Origin: Candidatus Methanoxibalbensis ujae
GTDB lineage: Archaea > Halobacteriota > Syntropharchaeia > Alkanophagales > Methanospirareceae
DNA length: 45,912 bases
Direction: 5' to 3'
Assembly (NCBI GenBank): GCA_026134085.1
Contig: JAOQIN010000009.1
Span: 1-45,912 of the forward strand
A program made the translations under genes and the position numbers. A model generated the notes under the pieces. That model saw only the letters and a program-made list of their open reading frames with translations, made no database searches and was not told the origin of the DNA. Shown piece after piece: positions 1-7,100 of the stretch. Position 1 is the stretch's first letter; each line of letters starts with the position of its first letter.

Positions 1-77
1 CCTTCTTCGTTGGTGAATCTTATATCCTCACCATTACTTTGAGCATGCGCAAAGTTGAAATTCGTGCTGTTGAGTTC
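1..77. repeat. 77-bp terminal inverted repeat, left copy
   Basis: These 77 bases are the exact reverse complement of the last 77 bases of the window. Just inside, identity drops to partial but clear similarity, because both copies lie inside related DUF2341 coding sequences. The exact length of 77 is a usual assembler k-mer size, so the repeat probably marks the point where the assembly stopped at a longer inverted repeat. Confidence 0.95.
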
Positions 78-209
78 AACGAGAACCTGATAGTCTGTCA
101 AATTATTTCCACTCCGCTCTGTGATATAGATCGAGCGATAATATTTGAAAGCTGGTGCTGCTCTTATCATAATAGATATTACACCAGATGCCGCATCCCC
201 CTCGCTCAT
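1..209 (-). CDS. DUF2341-domain surface protein, N-terminal part only (runs off the left end)
   Basis: Read on the minus strand from the ATG at 209, about 69 residues are visible before the window ends. The first residues (MSEGDAASGVISIMIR) match the N-terminal tag of other surface proteins here, at 18282-19622 and 33722-34063. The rest contains ITERSGNNLTDYQVLVEL, the opening of a DUF2341 domain, which is usual in archaeal extracellular proteins. The C-terminal part is missing. From about residue 27 the sequence nearly equals the gene at the right end (45629-45912) in opposite orientation. A probable virion or attachment protein; the truncation is due to the window edge. Confidence 0.8.
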   Translation of the reverse strand, partial: MSEGDAASGVISIMIRAAPAFKYYRSIYITERSGNNLTDYQVLVELNSTNFNFAHAQSNGEDIRFTNEE

Positions 210-241
210 ATTGTTAGATATTTTCCTAACAATATAAATAA
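209..241 (-). promoter_or_regulatory. Minus-strand TATA region with 9-bp inverted repeat touching the start codon
   Basis: TATTGTTAG at 209-217 and CTAACAATA at 226-234 are a perfect 9-bp inverted repeat with an 8-base spacer. A minus-strand TATA-like stretch (TTTATATT) lies at about 234-241, some 28 bases before the ATG of the DUF2341 gene. The repeat therefore sits between the TATA box and the start, where an operator would block initiation; a 5' mRNA hairpin is the alternative. Confidence 0.55.
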
Positions 242-306
242 ATGTTGCGTAGGCAGGGGGCGGGGGTTTGGCAGGCGCTCCTCCCCCACCAACGATGATA
301 TGAGTG

Positions 307-320
307 ATATATTTATATAA
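307..320 (+). promoter_or_regulatory. TATA box for the AbrB-like gene
   Basis: ATATTTATATAA is centred near 315, about 25 bases before the ATG at 341. This is the archaeal distance from TATA to transcription start, so the mRNA is probably leaderless. Confidence 0.6.
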
Positions 321-340
321 TGATTTTGGAATATTGTAAC

Positions 341-523
341 ATGAGGATGAGAGAGATAGTTAGGGCGCGGGTCGCGGGGAACAGCATAGTGATAACCATA
401 CCGCGCAGCATTGTTGAAATGCTGAATGTGAGAAATGGGGACTTCTTTGAGATAGGTGTTGAAGGCAGAGAGATAAAGTTAAGGAGATTGCGGCTGATTA
501 CGGATACTGTGGAGGAGGGATAG
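341..523 (+). CDS. SpoVT/AbrB-type DNA-binding protein
   Basis: A 60-residue protein with the swapped-hairpin AbrB pattern: a short basic strand, then GNSIVITIPRSIVEMLNV, RNGDFFEIGVEG and a basic strand. The family usually acts as a dimeric transcription regulator or antitoxin. ATG 341 is chosen because a TATA box sits 25 bases upstream and the domain starts there; the longer frame from 320 overlaps the TATA box. It is followed 6 bp later by the gene at 530 in the same direction. It may regulate this small operon or the divergent DUF2341 gene. Confidence 0.85.
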   Translation: MRMREIVRARVAGNSIVITIPRSIVEMLNVRNGDFFEIGVEGREIKLRRLRLITDTVEEG

Positions 524-529
524 AGGAGG

Positions 530-1459
530 ATGACTGTTGAATTATATGTCCCCGCGAGTATAATGAAAGACTACGTGGAAGAGGGCACAGTATTCAAATA
601 TTCAATGACATTAGATCATCACACAACAGTCAATCTTCCATCATTTTTATCCTTTAAATTACGTCTTGAGATTCAAAAAGCACTCAGTTCAAATGTTGAA
701 TTTGTTTATAAACCAAAAGAATATGTGCCGCTTAGGCAATCAACCCTGTTCATGGACGAGGAGGAGTTAGATATTCCATCTCTTAAAGGGCGTATAACAA
801 CTGTAAGAGTGGCTTCACGCTATGTGATAACTGATTTAATCATGAGATCTGTGTATAGAATAGCTGATTATCTGAAGAGCATAGGGCTTGAAAATTTATT
901 AAAGATGAGAGCCGAGAGATTGATGGAATACGGCAGCAAGGGATCTATTGAAGCTTCAAAAATTAAAAATATGTTCGGCGCTGTCAGATTTCCACTTGTA
1001 TCAGACACAAGAGTGATAAATATATTTCTACCTTACAGAGTTGCAGGATTATCATTCTTTGATCTGCCTGTCGTCTCACTCTCAAATTTTCTCGCATTCG
1101 CATTAGCTGAGCGCTTCAAAGATACTTTCTCACCTCTTGAGCAACTTAGCATTCAGAAGGCCATATCAACATTCTATGAGCAATTAACCAATACCTTACA
1201 AGAAGCTTCTATGATCGTAGAAGGTCCCACTAATCCTCAATCTCTGAAAGAGTTGATCATTAAATATGCGGAACAACATATTGAACTAACCCCCATAGAT
1301 CTGGGGACTGTTGCAAGACTCGCATGGTCCTATAAATTGATCGAAGGAGAGAGAGCGTATCCAGCAGTGTGGGATGTAGTTCAACAATTAACAGAAGAGG
1401 GCTTGCTTATATATAATAAGTCCCAGAACTTGTGGAGGTTCAAGAAAACTAAGCTGTGA
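530..1459 (+). CDS. Unknown 309-aa protein with winged-helix-like C-terminus
   Basis: I do not recognise a family. The start follows a GAGGAGG ribosome site. The protein is soluble and mixed alpha/beta. The last 45 residues or so (YPAVWDVVQQLTEEGLLI, then a basic tail) look like the recognition helix and wing of a winged-helix domain. It lies between the AbrB-like gene and an SMC/OLD-type ATPase, with a 1-base gap to the latter, so the two probably work as a pair. A role in superinfection exclusion, defence or DNA handling is possible but not shown. Confidence 0.75.
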   Translation: MTVELYVPASIMKDYVEEGTVFKYSMTLDHHTTVNLPSFLSFKLRLEIQKALSSNVEFVYKPKEYVPLRQSTLFMDEEELDIPSLKGRITTVRVASRYVITDLIMRSVYRIADYLKSIGLENLLKMRAERLMEYGSKGSIEASKIKNMFGAVRFPLVSDTRVINIFLPYRVAGLSFFDLPVVSLSNFLAFALAERFKDTFSPLEQLSIQKAISTFYEQLTNTLQEASMIVEGPTNPQSLKELIIKYAEQHIELTPIDLGTVARLAWSYKLIEGERAYPAVWDVVQQLTEEGLLIYNKSQNLWRFKKTKL

Positions 1460-1460
1460 C

Positions 1461-2429
1461 ATGATAGGAGGTATGGAGGTGGATAGGAGAGAGGAGAGAG
1501 GGCAGGATATGGTGGTAGAAATGGAATTAAGGATATTAAATTGGAGATGCATAGCAGATGAAAAAATAGAATTAAGCAAAAAAATCAATATATTCTTTGG
1601 TAAAAATTCCACAGGGAAATCCAGCGTCGCTTATGCGATTTATATGCTCGGTCGTTTGCATGAAAAAGATCCAGAGAGTTTAGTAAGTTCTTTATTTGGG
1701 GAGAGATTGCAATCTCTTGTAAGAATTGAGAACGGAGATAGGAAGTATCCTTTAGAGCTTTCGTTGAAATCCGATGATAGGGAATCCTCTATAATTCTCG
1801 ATTCTGATGGACTGAAGGTGAAAAAGAAAGACCAAATTTGGAGCGAGACGTATATGGCAATAGCTGGAAGATACGGTTTACTACTAACCTACAGCGCATT
1901 GTCAGATTTTCTCAGTTCTGTTATGAAAGATGAAGTGTCAAAAGAAGAGAAGAAAAAGACCATCAAGCTTCTTTCAGCATTTTTATCAGCTATTAATCCA
2001 TCTCTCAGATCATCTCTTTTGGCTACTTATCCAATATCTGAGGTGAAAGATTCTCCATCAGGACTTGTGGATTACACAATCTTAAACCTAATGGTATCAA
2101 AAGCAAAAAATAATTCATTAATTGTGATAGAGGAACCTGAATCTCATAAAAATCCTGTAATGCAAATAGAGTTGATGAAGAATCTAATTAAAGCCGTGAA
2201 AGAGAAGAATTTGACATTAGTTCTTACCACTCACTCTGAGACAATAATACATACAGTTTTAAAGGAAATTGAAGAAGGGTATATAAGTTCCGATGATGTG
2301 AAGTTTCATCACTTCATCAGAAGTGAGCAAAAATCATGGACAGAGATAAAAGAGATAAATGTGCATGAAGATGGAAGCTTGGAAGAACCATTGGAGGATT
2401 TCATAGAAGCTTTCGTTGAGCTATTTTAA
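1461..2429 (+). CDS. AAA/ABC-type ATPase of the OLD/RecF-like group
   Basis: The N-terminus has the 'local descriptor' seen in RecF/OLD/SMC ATPases: LRILNWRCIADEKIELSKK, then the Walker A sequence FFGKNSTGKSS at about residues 46-56. Near the C-terminus LIVIEEPESHKNP is the Walker B/D-loop region and LTLVLTTHSE the H-loop. At 322 residues it is close to a bare ATPase; no TOPRIM nuclease domain follows, unlike full OLD proteins. The start is uncertain: ATG codons at 1461, 1473 and further in all keep the ATPase core. It pairs with the unknown 309-aa protein just upstream. Confidence 0.8.
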   Translation: MIGGMEVDRREERGQDMVVEMELRILNWRCIADEKIELSKKINIFFGKNSTGKSSVAYAIYMLGRLHEKDPESLVSSLFGERLQSLVRIENGDRKYPLELSLKSDDRESSIILDSDGLKVKKKDQIWSETYMAIAGRYGLLLTYSALSDFLSSVMKDEVSKEEKKKTIKLLSAFLSAINPSLRSSLLATYPISEVKDSPSGLVDYTILNLMVSKAKNNSLIVIEEPESHKNPVMQIELMKNLIKAVKEKNLTLVLTTHSETIIHTVLKEIEEGYISSDDVKFHHFIRSEQKSWTEIKEINVHEDGSLEEPLEDFIEAFVELF

Positions 2430-2462
2430 TTGGGTAATAGATGGATGGGCGAGTGTAGGCAG

Positions 2463-2474
2463 GTATTTATATAA
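2463..2474 (+). promoter_or_regulatory. TATA box before the secreted-protein genes
   Basis: TATTTATATAAC lies about 25 bases before an ATG at 2491 and 35 bases before the preferred start at 2506. It probably starts transcription of the 2506-4258 group. Confidence 0.55.
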
Positions 2475-2505
2475 CTTACCTTATTCTACTATGGGGGAGG
2501 GTTTG

Positions 2506-3000
2506 ATGAAGCAGAGGGGGAAGCGGATATGCATTGCGTTGATACTGCTTTTAGGAGGCACAGCAACCTTTCCAGCGATTCAGTTTTTGAATTATACCAG
2601 TGTTTATGGAGTGGTTCAACCGTTGAACGCAAATGTATCTTACATAGAGTTACATCTTAGAGGATTACAAGGAGAGTATGAGTTTTCAGAGTGGTATGAA
2701 GAAGTGATCCGAACAGATGTTCCTTGCAATTTAACTGTGCACTTAGATGTTCTCTCCCTGAGTGATGCTGAAATTGATGCCTTAGGAAATCCACATCTCA
2801 CAGTGTATATTAGGAAGAACAACACTGTGTTCGGCATGCTCGGAGGAAATCTGAGCAGTTGGTATTCTCCTATCAATTTCACAGGTTCCTATCCCGTAGA
2901 TGCAGGGAATTATGACATAGGTATTGGTTTAATAGGTAAAACAGGTGTGCCCGTCAGTGAGGAGATAGACTTCAGAATGATCGTTGAACTTAAGGGGTGA
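2506..3000 (+). CDS. Secreted or membrane-anchored protein, 164 aa
   Basis: ATG 2506 is preferred because GGGGGAGGG lies 5 bases upstream and it begins with a classic signal or anchor: positive residues (MKQRGKR), then about 18 hydrophobic residues. The rest is beta-rich with several N-x-S/T sites (NYTS, NVS, NLT, NNT, NLS, NFT), as in archaeal extracellular glycoproteins. No family recognised. It heads a group of beta-rich probable virion or surface proteins. Confidence 0.7.
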   Translation: MKQRGKRICIALILLLGGTATFPAIQFLNYTSVYGVVQPLNANVSYIELHLRGLQGEYEFSEWYEEVIRTDVPCNLTVHLDVLSLSDAEIDALGNPHLTVYIRKNNTVFGMLGGNLSSWYSPINFTGSYPVDAGNYDIGIGLIGKTGVPVSEEIDFRMIVELKG

Positions 3001-3001
3001 T

Positions 3002-3535
3002 ATGATTATGAGGATAGGAGATATAACAGTGGAAAAGTGTGATACAATCTTCAACCCCTCCTCCACTCCTGCATTAGAGGTGTGTGATACAATCTCCAAA
3101 CCCTCCATCCCTCCTGCATTAGAGGTTCAACCAGATGATCCCCTTGAATGCAAAATATATTTCAAGAATCATAAGCTACAAGAAGACACTTTAATTTATG
3201 TTGGGGTTGTTTTTGGCAAAGATAGTGGAGGATTCAACATTGCAACATACACAAAGAATTCAACAATATATGCATATGGGACGCATGGTGTCGGAAGAAC
3301 AAAAGCACAAGGAGAAGAAAATTCGCTCACAATCCTTACACGCGCACTATCCAGTGCGCACACCATCACATTAGATGCTTTTATTTTTGTAGGGCCAATC
3401 CCTGAAGAACGTTTTGATATTGATACAAGATATGGCCGTCAAATCGGTATAAATTATGAAGATCTTATGGCCTTTTTACCTACTATATATGACCATGCAA
3501 TATATGAGGAGGTTCTCACAATAATAATAGATTGA
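3002..3535 (+). CDS. Beta-rich virion/surface protein, paralogue of the next gene
   Basis: 177 residues from ATG 3002, which has AGGGGTGAT just upstream. After a 15-residue tandem duplication (about residues 12-42) comes a beta domain that aligns with the next gene: P-x-LE-x(2)-P, G-x-x-FG, GF-x(4)-Y, ST-[IV]-Y and GEE-x-S-[LI]-TI. The two are clearly duplicated. No database family recognised; an Ig-like or jelly-roll fold is a guess. There is no signal peptide, so it is more likely a virion component than a secreted one. Confidence 0.7.
   Translation: MIMRIGDITVEKCDTIFNPSSTPALEVCDTISKPSIPPALEVQPDDPLECKIYFKNHKLQEDTLIYVGVVFGKDSGGFNIATYTKNSTIYAYGTHGVGRTKAQGEENSLTILTRALSSAHTITLDAFIFVGPIPEERFDIDTRYGRQIGINYEDLMAFLPTIYDHAIYEEVLTIIID
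3037..3126 (+). repeat. Two tandem 45-bp in-frame repeats
   Basis: Two copies of a 45-bp unit (3037-3081 and 3082-3126) begin with GTGTGATACAATCT and end with GCATTAGAGGT. They encode CDTIFNPSSTPALEV and CDTISKPSIPPALEV. The phase is in frame, so the protein is lengthened, not broken. Confidence 0.9.
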
Positions 3536-3564
3536 AAAAAGAAAGAAAAGGGGGCAGTCACAGA

Positions 3565-4080
3565 ATGGCTGAAAAAAACATAAAAGTTAGGAAAACAATA
3601 TTTCCTCAACTTGAAACTGAGCCAGGAGATATAATAGAAGGAAAAATATCATATATAAACAATAACCTACCATCAGGGACAGAAATAACGATTGGCTATA
3701 TGTTCGGCTATTATAAGGAGGAGGGATTTGTATTGCAAGCTTATCGCGCAGATTCCACTGTATATGTCTGGGGTGCCGTTAAGGATACAGGGTTACCATC
3801 ACCAGGTGAAGAATCGTCAATCACGATACCTTCCGCAGTTGTTATTGAACCATCAGAATCTAAAACATACGGCGTTTTTGTTTGTGTATCTCCTAAAACC
3901 TCCTTGATAACTCATACATGGACAATAGACAGTTCTACATATGTTGTAGGTATAGAAGAAAATTCTATGTATAACTGGATAGGTAATGTATATGATAGTG
4001 AAATATTTACGGATCAAATAACTGTGTCTCGCCCCGTGCCAGAAGTAGAAGTTACGGGATTTTCTATAACAAAGTCATAA
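3565..4080 (+). CDS. Beta-rich virion/surface protein, paralogue of the previous gene
   Basis: 171 residues from ATG 3565 (MAEKNIKVRK). The frame is open further upstream, but the upstream part is a basic stretch holding the ribosome site (AAAGGGGG). Residues 10-90 align with the preceding protein, including P-x-LE-x(2)-PGD, IG-x-x-FG, GF-x(4)-Y, ST-VY-x-WG and GEESSITI. It lacks the 45-bp duplication of its partner. A tandemly duplicated structural gene is the simplest reading. Confidence 0.7.
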   Translation: MAEKNIKVRKTIFPQLETEPGDIIEGKISYINNNLPSGTEITIGYMFGYYKEEGFVLQAYRADSTVYVWGAVKDTGLPSPGEESSITIPSAVVIEPSESKTYGVFVCVSPKTSLITHTWTIDSSTYVVGIEENSMYNWIGNVYDSEIFTDQITVSRPVPEVEVTGFSITKS

Positions 4081-4096
4081 TATAGATAGGTGAAAG

Positions 4097-4258
4097 ATGC
4101 AAAAAGAGACGGTTGCGGGGGCGATTATTGTTGCAGGGATGAGCGCCTCATTGTTGTGGATAATCTCTGAACTAACAAAGGCAGGTTATGTTAGCGGTGA
4201 TAGAGAGGAGGGAATTCCTGTGGAGATTAAGAGGATTACCTTTTCCAAGCCCGACTGA
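4097..4258 (+). CDS. Small single-pass membrane protein, 53 aa
   Basis: A short frame after a TAGGTGAAAG ribosome site. Residues 5-25 are a hydrophobic helix (VAGAIIVAGMSASLLWII) followed by a charged, soluble tail. It ends the 2.5-4.3 kb group. No family recognised; small membrane proteins of this kind are common in archaeal viruses as virion or envelope components. Confidence 0.55.
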   Translation: MQKETVAGAIIVAGMSASLLWIISELTKAGYVSGDREEGIPVEIKRITFSKPD

Positions 4259-4374
4259 GAAGTGATGCTTGCACTCTCTCTCCTCTCCCCCATCCATCCA
4301 TCAACATATTTATTTATTAAATTATTTATTAAAGAAAGAAAGAAAGAAAGAAGATGTGAAGCGGGATGGAGGTG
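4259..4374 (+). promoter_or_regulatory. Pyrimidine-rich terminator region followed by a TATA region
   Basis: CT-rich stretches (CTCTCTCTCCTCTCCCCC near 4273) would end the upstream transcript. They are followed by ATATTTATTTATTAAATT near 4305-4330, an AAAG tetranucleotide run, and GATGGAGGTGATG, the ribosome site of the gene at 4375. This is the probable promoter of the replication operon. Confidence 0.5.
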
Positions 4375-4527
4375 ATGCGTGTGAGGGGGTTTGTATCTCT
4401 TCTTATACATGAAGACATCAAAGAGCGTCTCGTATCCCTCAAGGAGCGCAAGAATTTCGGCACGTATCGTGAGCTGTTTGAATATCTGCTGGATCTCGCT
4501 GATGGTGATCAGGATGACAGACGATGA
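4375..4527 (+). CDS. Ribbon-helix-helix / VapB-like small DNA-binding protein
   Basis: 50 residues starting after a perfect GGAGGTGAT site. The pattern is a short beta strand (FVSLLI) followed by HEDIKERLVSLKERK, a turn (NFGTYREL) and FEYLLDLADG, matching CopG/MetJ-like or VapB-type ribbon-helix-helix proteins. It overlaps the start of the helicase gene by 14 bases, so the two are translationally coupled. A role as autorepressor of the replication operon fits its position. Confidence 0.65.
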   Translation: MRVRGFVSLLIHEDIKERLVSLKERKNFGTYRELFEYLLDLADGDQDDRR

Positions 4528-6139
4528 CATATCTAAGATCAAGCAGGAGATTATTGCAGCATACAGCGATGAAGTTAGCGAAGAATATGAGGATAAAATA
4601 TTTCAATCATATCCTTTTGAGAGAGCGAGACTCCATCACAATAAAGCTATTTCAGAAATTCTCAGTTCTGATTTCAGCATACTCAGCGCGCCGACTGGCA
4701 CAGGAAAGACTGCTGTATATCTGACTGCTGCGTATGAAAGTGGCTTACCTTCAATTGTTATAGTCCCGCGCAACGGACTTCAGATACAGATCTCATCATA
4801 TGAGATGCCTTTTCTCTTAATTCCTCTGTTTGAGCGCTCAAAAGAGTGCAACAAGCGTGAGGGAGAGGTGTCTCCATGTGCAGCAAAATTTCGCAAGGAT
4901 GGTAGGTGGTATTTCCTCCTGAACGGGGAATATAAGGAATACCCTTGTGATGATTGTCCATATGAAAAGAAGAAGTATAAGATAAGCGAGCTTTTAAAAG
5001 ATGCAAATTGCTGTCCTATCCTCAATCAAGGAAACTTCTTCAGATTTTTACATGATGCTGAGTTTATAATAGTGGATGAGGCTGATGAAACCTTAAAATC
5101 CATACAATCTGCAATCTCTCACAAAATCTCTCACAAAATCTCTCACAGAGAGGAAGATGTTGATGTTGTGCTTGATATAATTTACAATGAAACACGTGAG
5201 GAATGTGAGCATCTGATCTCTCTAATGGAGGAAGAGAGAGATTCTGACACATTAGTCAAGTTGAACGCAAAGTTGAATAAATTGACCAGAAAGCTTAGAA
5301 AGATTGAATTTTTCACAAGATATTACGAAAGTTGTGGTAATTTAATAACATATATCAGAGGAAATAGAACATATGTAGAGATTTTTGAAGATCCTATTGA
5401 GACAGCACGGAGAATTTTTGCAGGTAAAAAGGTGTGTCTCGTTAGCGCTACATTGAAGAGTGAGCATGCAAAAGAGGTATATTTTGAGCATCCGTTCAGG
5501 CAGCGTGTAATATCTGCCAAAATTGCAAATTTAAGCATGAGATCTGTTTCAAAAGATAATAATGTGCTGAAGAAAGCTGCATCCTTTATAGAAGAGATCT
5601 GCGATTTTGTTTCAAATTTAACATCTGTTAGAGTAATAATTCATGCAGGTAATCTACACACACATGGCAAATACATATATGATATGTTGAAAGATCGCAA
5701 AGCCATCTTAATGGAGCGAGGTAAGCAGACAGAAGCAATCACAAAATTTTTGAAAGGGGATTATGATATTTTGATAGGAGTGGCAATGGAACATGGATAT
5801 GATTTATCTGAAGTCGCACTACAATTTGTGCTTAAAGTGCCATATTCTGATTTGAAAGATCCACGAATTGCTGCGATAAAGAAAAAATTGAAAAACTTTG
5901 ATGAATGGTATTGCCTTGATGCTTTACATAGATTAATACAAGCTTGTGGTCGTAATGCGAGATCTCCTAATGATTTTGCCATCACTATAATTGTTGATGA
6001 GTGTTTTGAACGACTATACAAACAATTTGAACACAAGATACCTGAGTGGTTTAAGAAGCGTGTTGTCTCAGTTGAGAGAGGTGATGATAATGACAAGATA
6101 TGGGAGTGGTGTTATCCCACTGAGGAAAATAACAGTTGA
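4514..6139 (+). CDS. XPD/DinG-like superfamily 2 DNA helicase
   Basis: 541 residues from ATG 4514. Motif I is LSAPTGTGKT at residues 57-66. Between motifs I and II lie four cysteines spaced C-x9-C-x22-C-x2-C, the place of the iron-sulphur domain of XPD/DinG helicases. Motif II is IIVDEADE, motif III CLVSATL, and motif VI QACGRNARS, followed by an IIVDECF strand. Such enzymes unwind DNA 5' to 3'. The start is supported by the overlap with the upstream gene; the frame before it is a shadow. The primase gene overlaps its 3' end by 50 bases, so it probably serves genome replication. Confidence 0.9.
   Translation: MTDDDISKIKQEIIAAYSDEVSEEYEDKIFQSYPFERARLHHNKAISEILSSDFSILSAPTGTGKTAVYLTAAYESGLPSIVIVPRNGLQIQISSYEMPFLLIPLFERSKECNKREGEVSPCAAKFRKDGRWYFLLNGEYKEYPCDDCPYEKKKYKISELLKDANCCPILNQGNFFRFLHDAEFIIVDEADETLKSIQSAISHKISHKISHREEDVDVVLDIIYNETREECEHLISLMEEERDSDTLVKLNAKLNKLTRKLRKIEFFTRYYESCGNLITYIRGNRTYVEIFEDPIETARRIFAGKKVCLVSATLKSEHAKEVYFEHPFRQRVISAKIANLSMRSVSKDNNVLKKAASFIEEICDFVSNLTSVRVIIHAGNLHTHGKYIYDMLKDRKAILMERGKQTEAITKFLKGDYDILIGVAMEHGYDLSEVALQFVLKVPYSDLKDPRIAAIKKKLKNFDEWYCLDALHRLIQACGRNARSPNDFAITIIVDECFERLYKQFEHKIPEWFKKRVVSVERGDDNDKIWEWCYPTEENNS
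5111..5146 (+). repeat. Short 12-bp tandem repeats inside the helicase gene
   Basis: ATCTCTCACAAA is repeated nearly three times, giving three ISHK/ISHR units in the helicase. The repeat is in frame and lies after the DEAD box, probably in a loop. Confidence 0.75.
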
Positions 6140-7100
6140 AGAAGTATGGGGGCGCCCACCTACGGAGGAGGAGTGGTCGTATTTGTATAAAAGAGTGGAT
6201 TATCTCAATTTTCTCATAGGTATTTATGATACAGAACTTCAATGTCAAGATCACCTTAAAAGATATTCTCGCCTCTTCAGATACGGCGATGAGAGAATGT
6301 ATGCCCCCTTTCTGTATTATAGAGTGCTCCCAAACGAGCTTGTATTTGATATAGATTGTAACTCCGATGATGATTGGGACTCTGTTAAGTCATTGAAGAT
6401 CGCAAAGTCTATCTTAGAGTCATGGAAGGTTGCAAAGTCTATCTTAAAAACATTATCAATTTTTAGAATAAAACCAGTCATGGGATTTAGTGGCAGGAGA
6501 GGTTACCACATACACGCTTTTTTCAGTGTTGAAAATGCAAATGTAAAGGAGTTTGCTCATTCAAAAGAGGTGGATAAACTACGCAATTACTTATTTGATA
6601 AAATATTAAATCTGACAAAGGAGAGAGACCATATAGATACATCTGTCGTGAAAACTAAACATACAATAAGATGCTTTTACTCCATGCACCCAGACACCAT
6701 GAATTGGAAAATTCTTAATCCAATTATTCTTAATACAAAACCCTCTGTGACAATATTTAGCAGGAGCTTTCTTCGTCGTTTATATGAAGAAATGAAGCGT
6801 AGAGAGGAGCATGAGTTGGCTGTTGAGAATGCGTTGCGTGATGATGTTGATGAAGTCAGGTTTGGTAGTGATGACGAAATCCTTAAAAATATTTTACCTC
6901 TTTTAAAATACAAGGATCGTGGCAGATATATTCAAGTGCAGTGCCCGTTCCATCCTCCTGATAATAACCCCTCACTAACAATATTTAAACCTTCAAGCAA
7001 ATATCCTTTCTACCTCGTGGTAGATTGGCACACAGGTGAAAAGATGAGCCTCAGAAAATTTGCATCACTTCTTGACAGACTTCTTGACCACAATCACTAA
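6090..7100 (+). CDS. Archaeo-eukaryotic primase (AEP) with C-terminal CHC-like element
   Basis: 336 residues from ATG 6090, preceded by GAGAGGTGAT. The AEP motifs are present: ELVFDIDC at residues 83-90 with metal-binding D87 and D89, SGRRGYHIH at 134-142 (sxH motif), and KHTIRCFYSMHPDT near 190-203, the third basic/His motif. The C-terminus has CPFHPPDNNPSL, like the zinc element of CHC2/DnaG-type proteins, and ends with WHTGEKMSLRKF. The enzyme would make primers, possibly longer DNA. It overlaps the helicase upstream, forming a replication unit, and its end overlaps the convergent gene at 7097 by 4 bases. Confidence 0.9.
   Translation: MTRYGSGVIPLRKITVEEVWGRPPTEEEWSYLYKRVDYLNFLIGIYDTELQCQDHLKRYSRLFRYGDERMYAPFLYYRVLPNELVFDIDCNSDDDWDSVKSLKIAKSILESWKVAKSILKTLSIFRIKPVMGFSGRRGYHIHAFFSVENANVKEFAHSKEVDKLRNYLFDKILNLTKERDHIDTSVVKTKHTIRCFYSMHPDTMNWKILNPIILNTKPSVTIFSRSFLRRLYEEMKRREEHELAVENALRDDVDEVRFGSDDEILKNILPLLKYKDRGRYIQVQCPFHPPDNNPSLTIFKPSSKYPFYLVVDWHTGEKMSLRKFASLLDRLLDHNH
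6403..6448 (+). repeat. 30-bp imperfect in-frame duplication inside the primase gene
   Basis: GCAAAGTCTATCTTA occurs twice, 30 bases apart, encoding AKSILESWKV then AKSILKTL. It lies between the first and second catalytic motifs, so it lengthens a helix without touching the active site. Confidence 0.8.
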
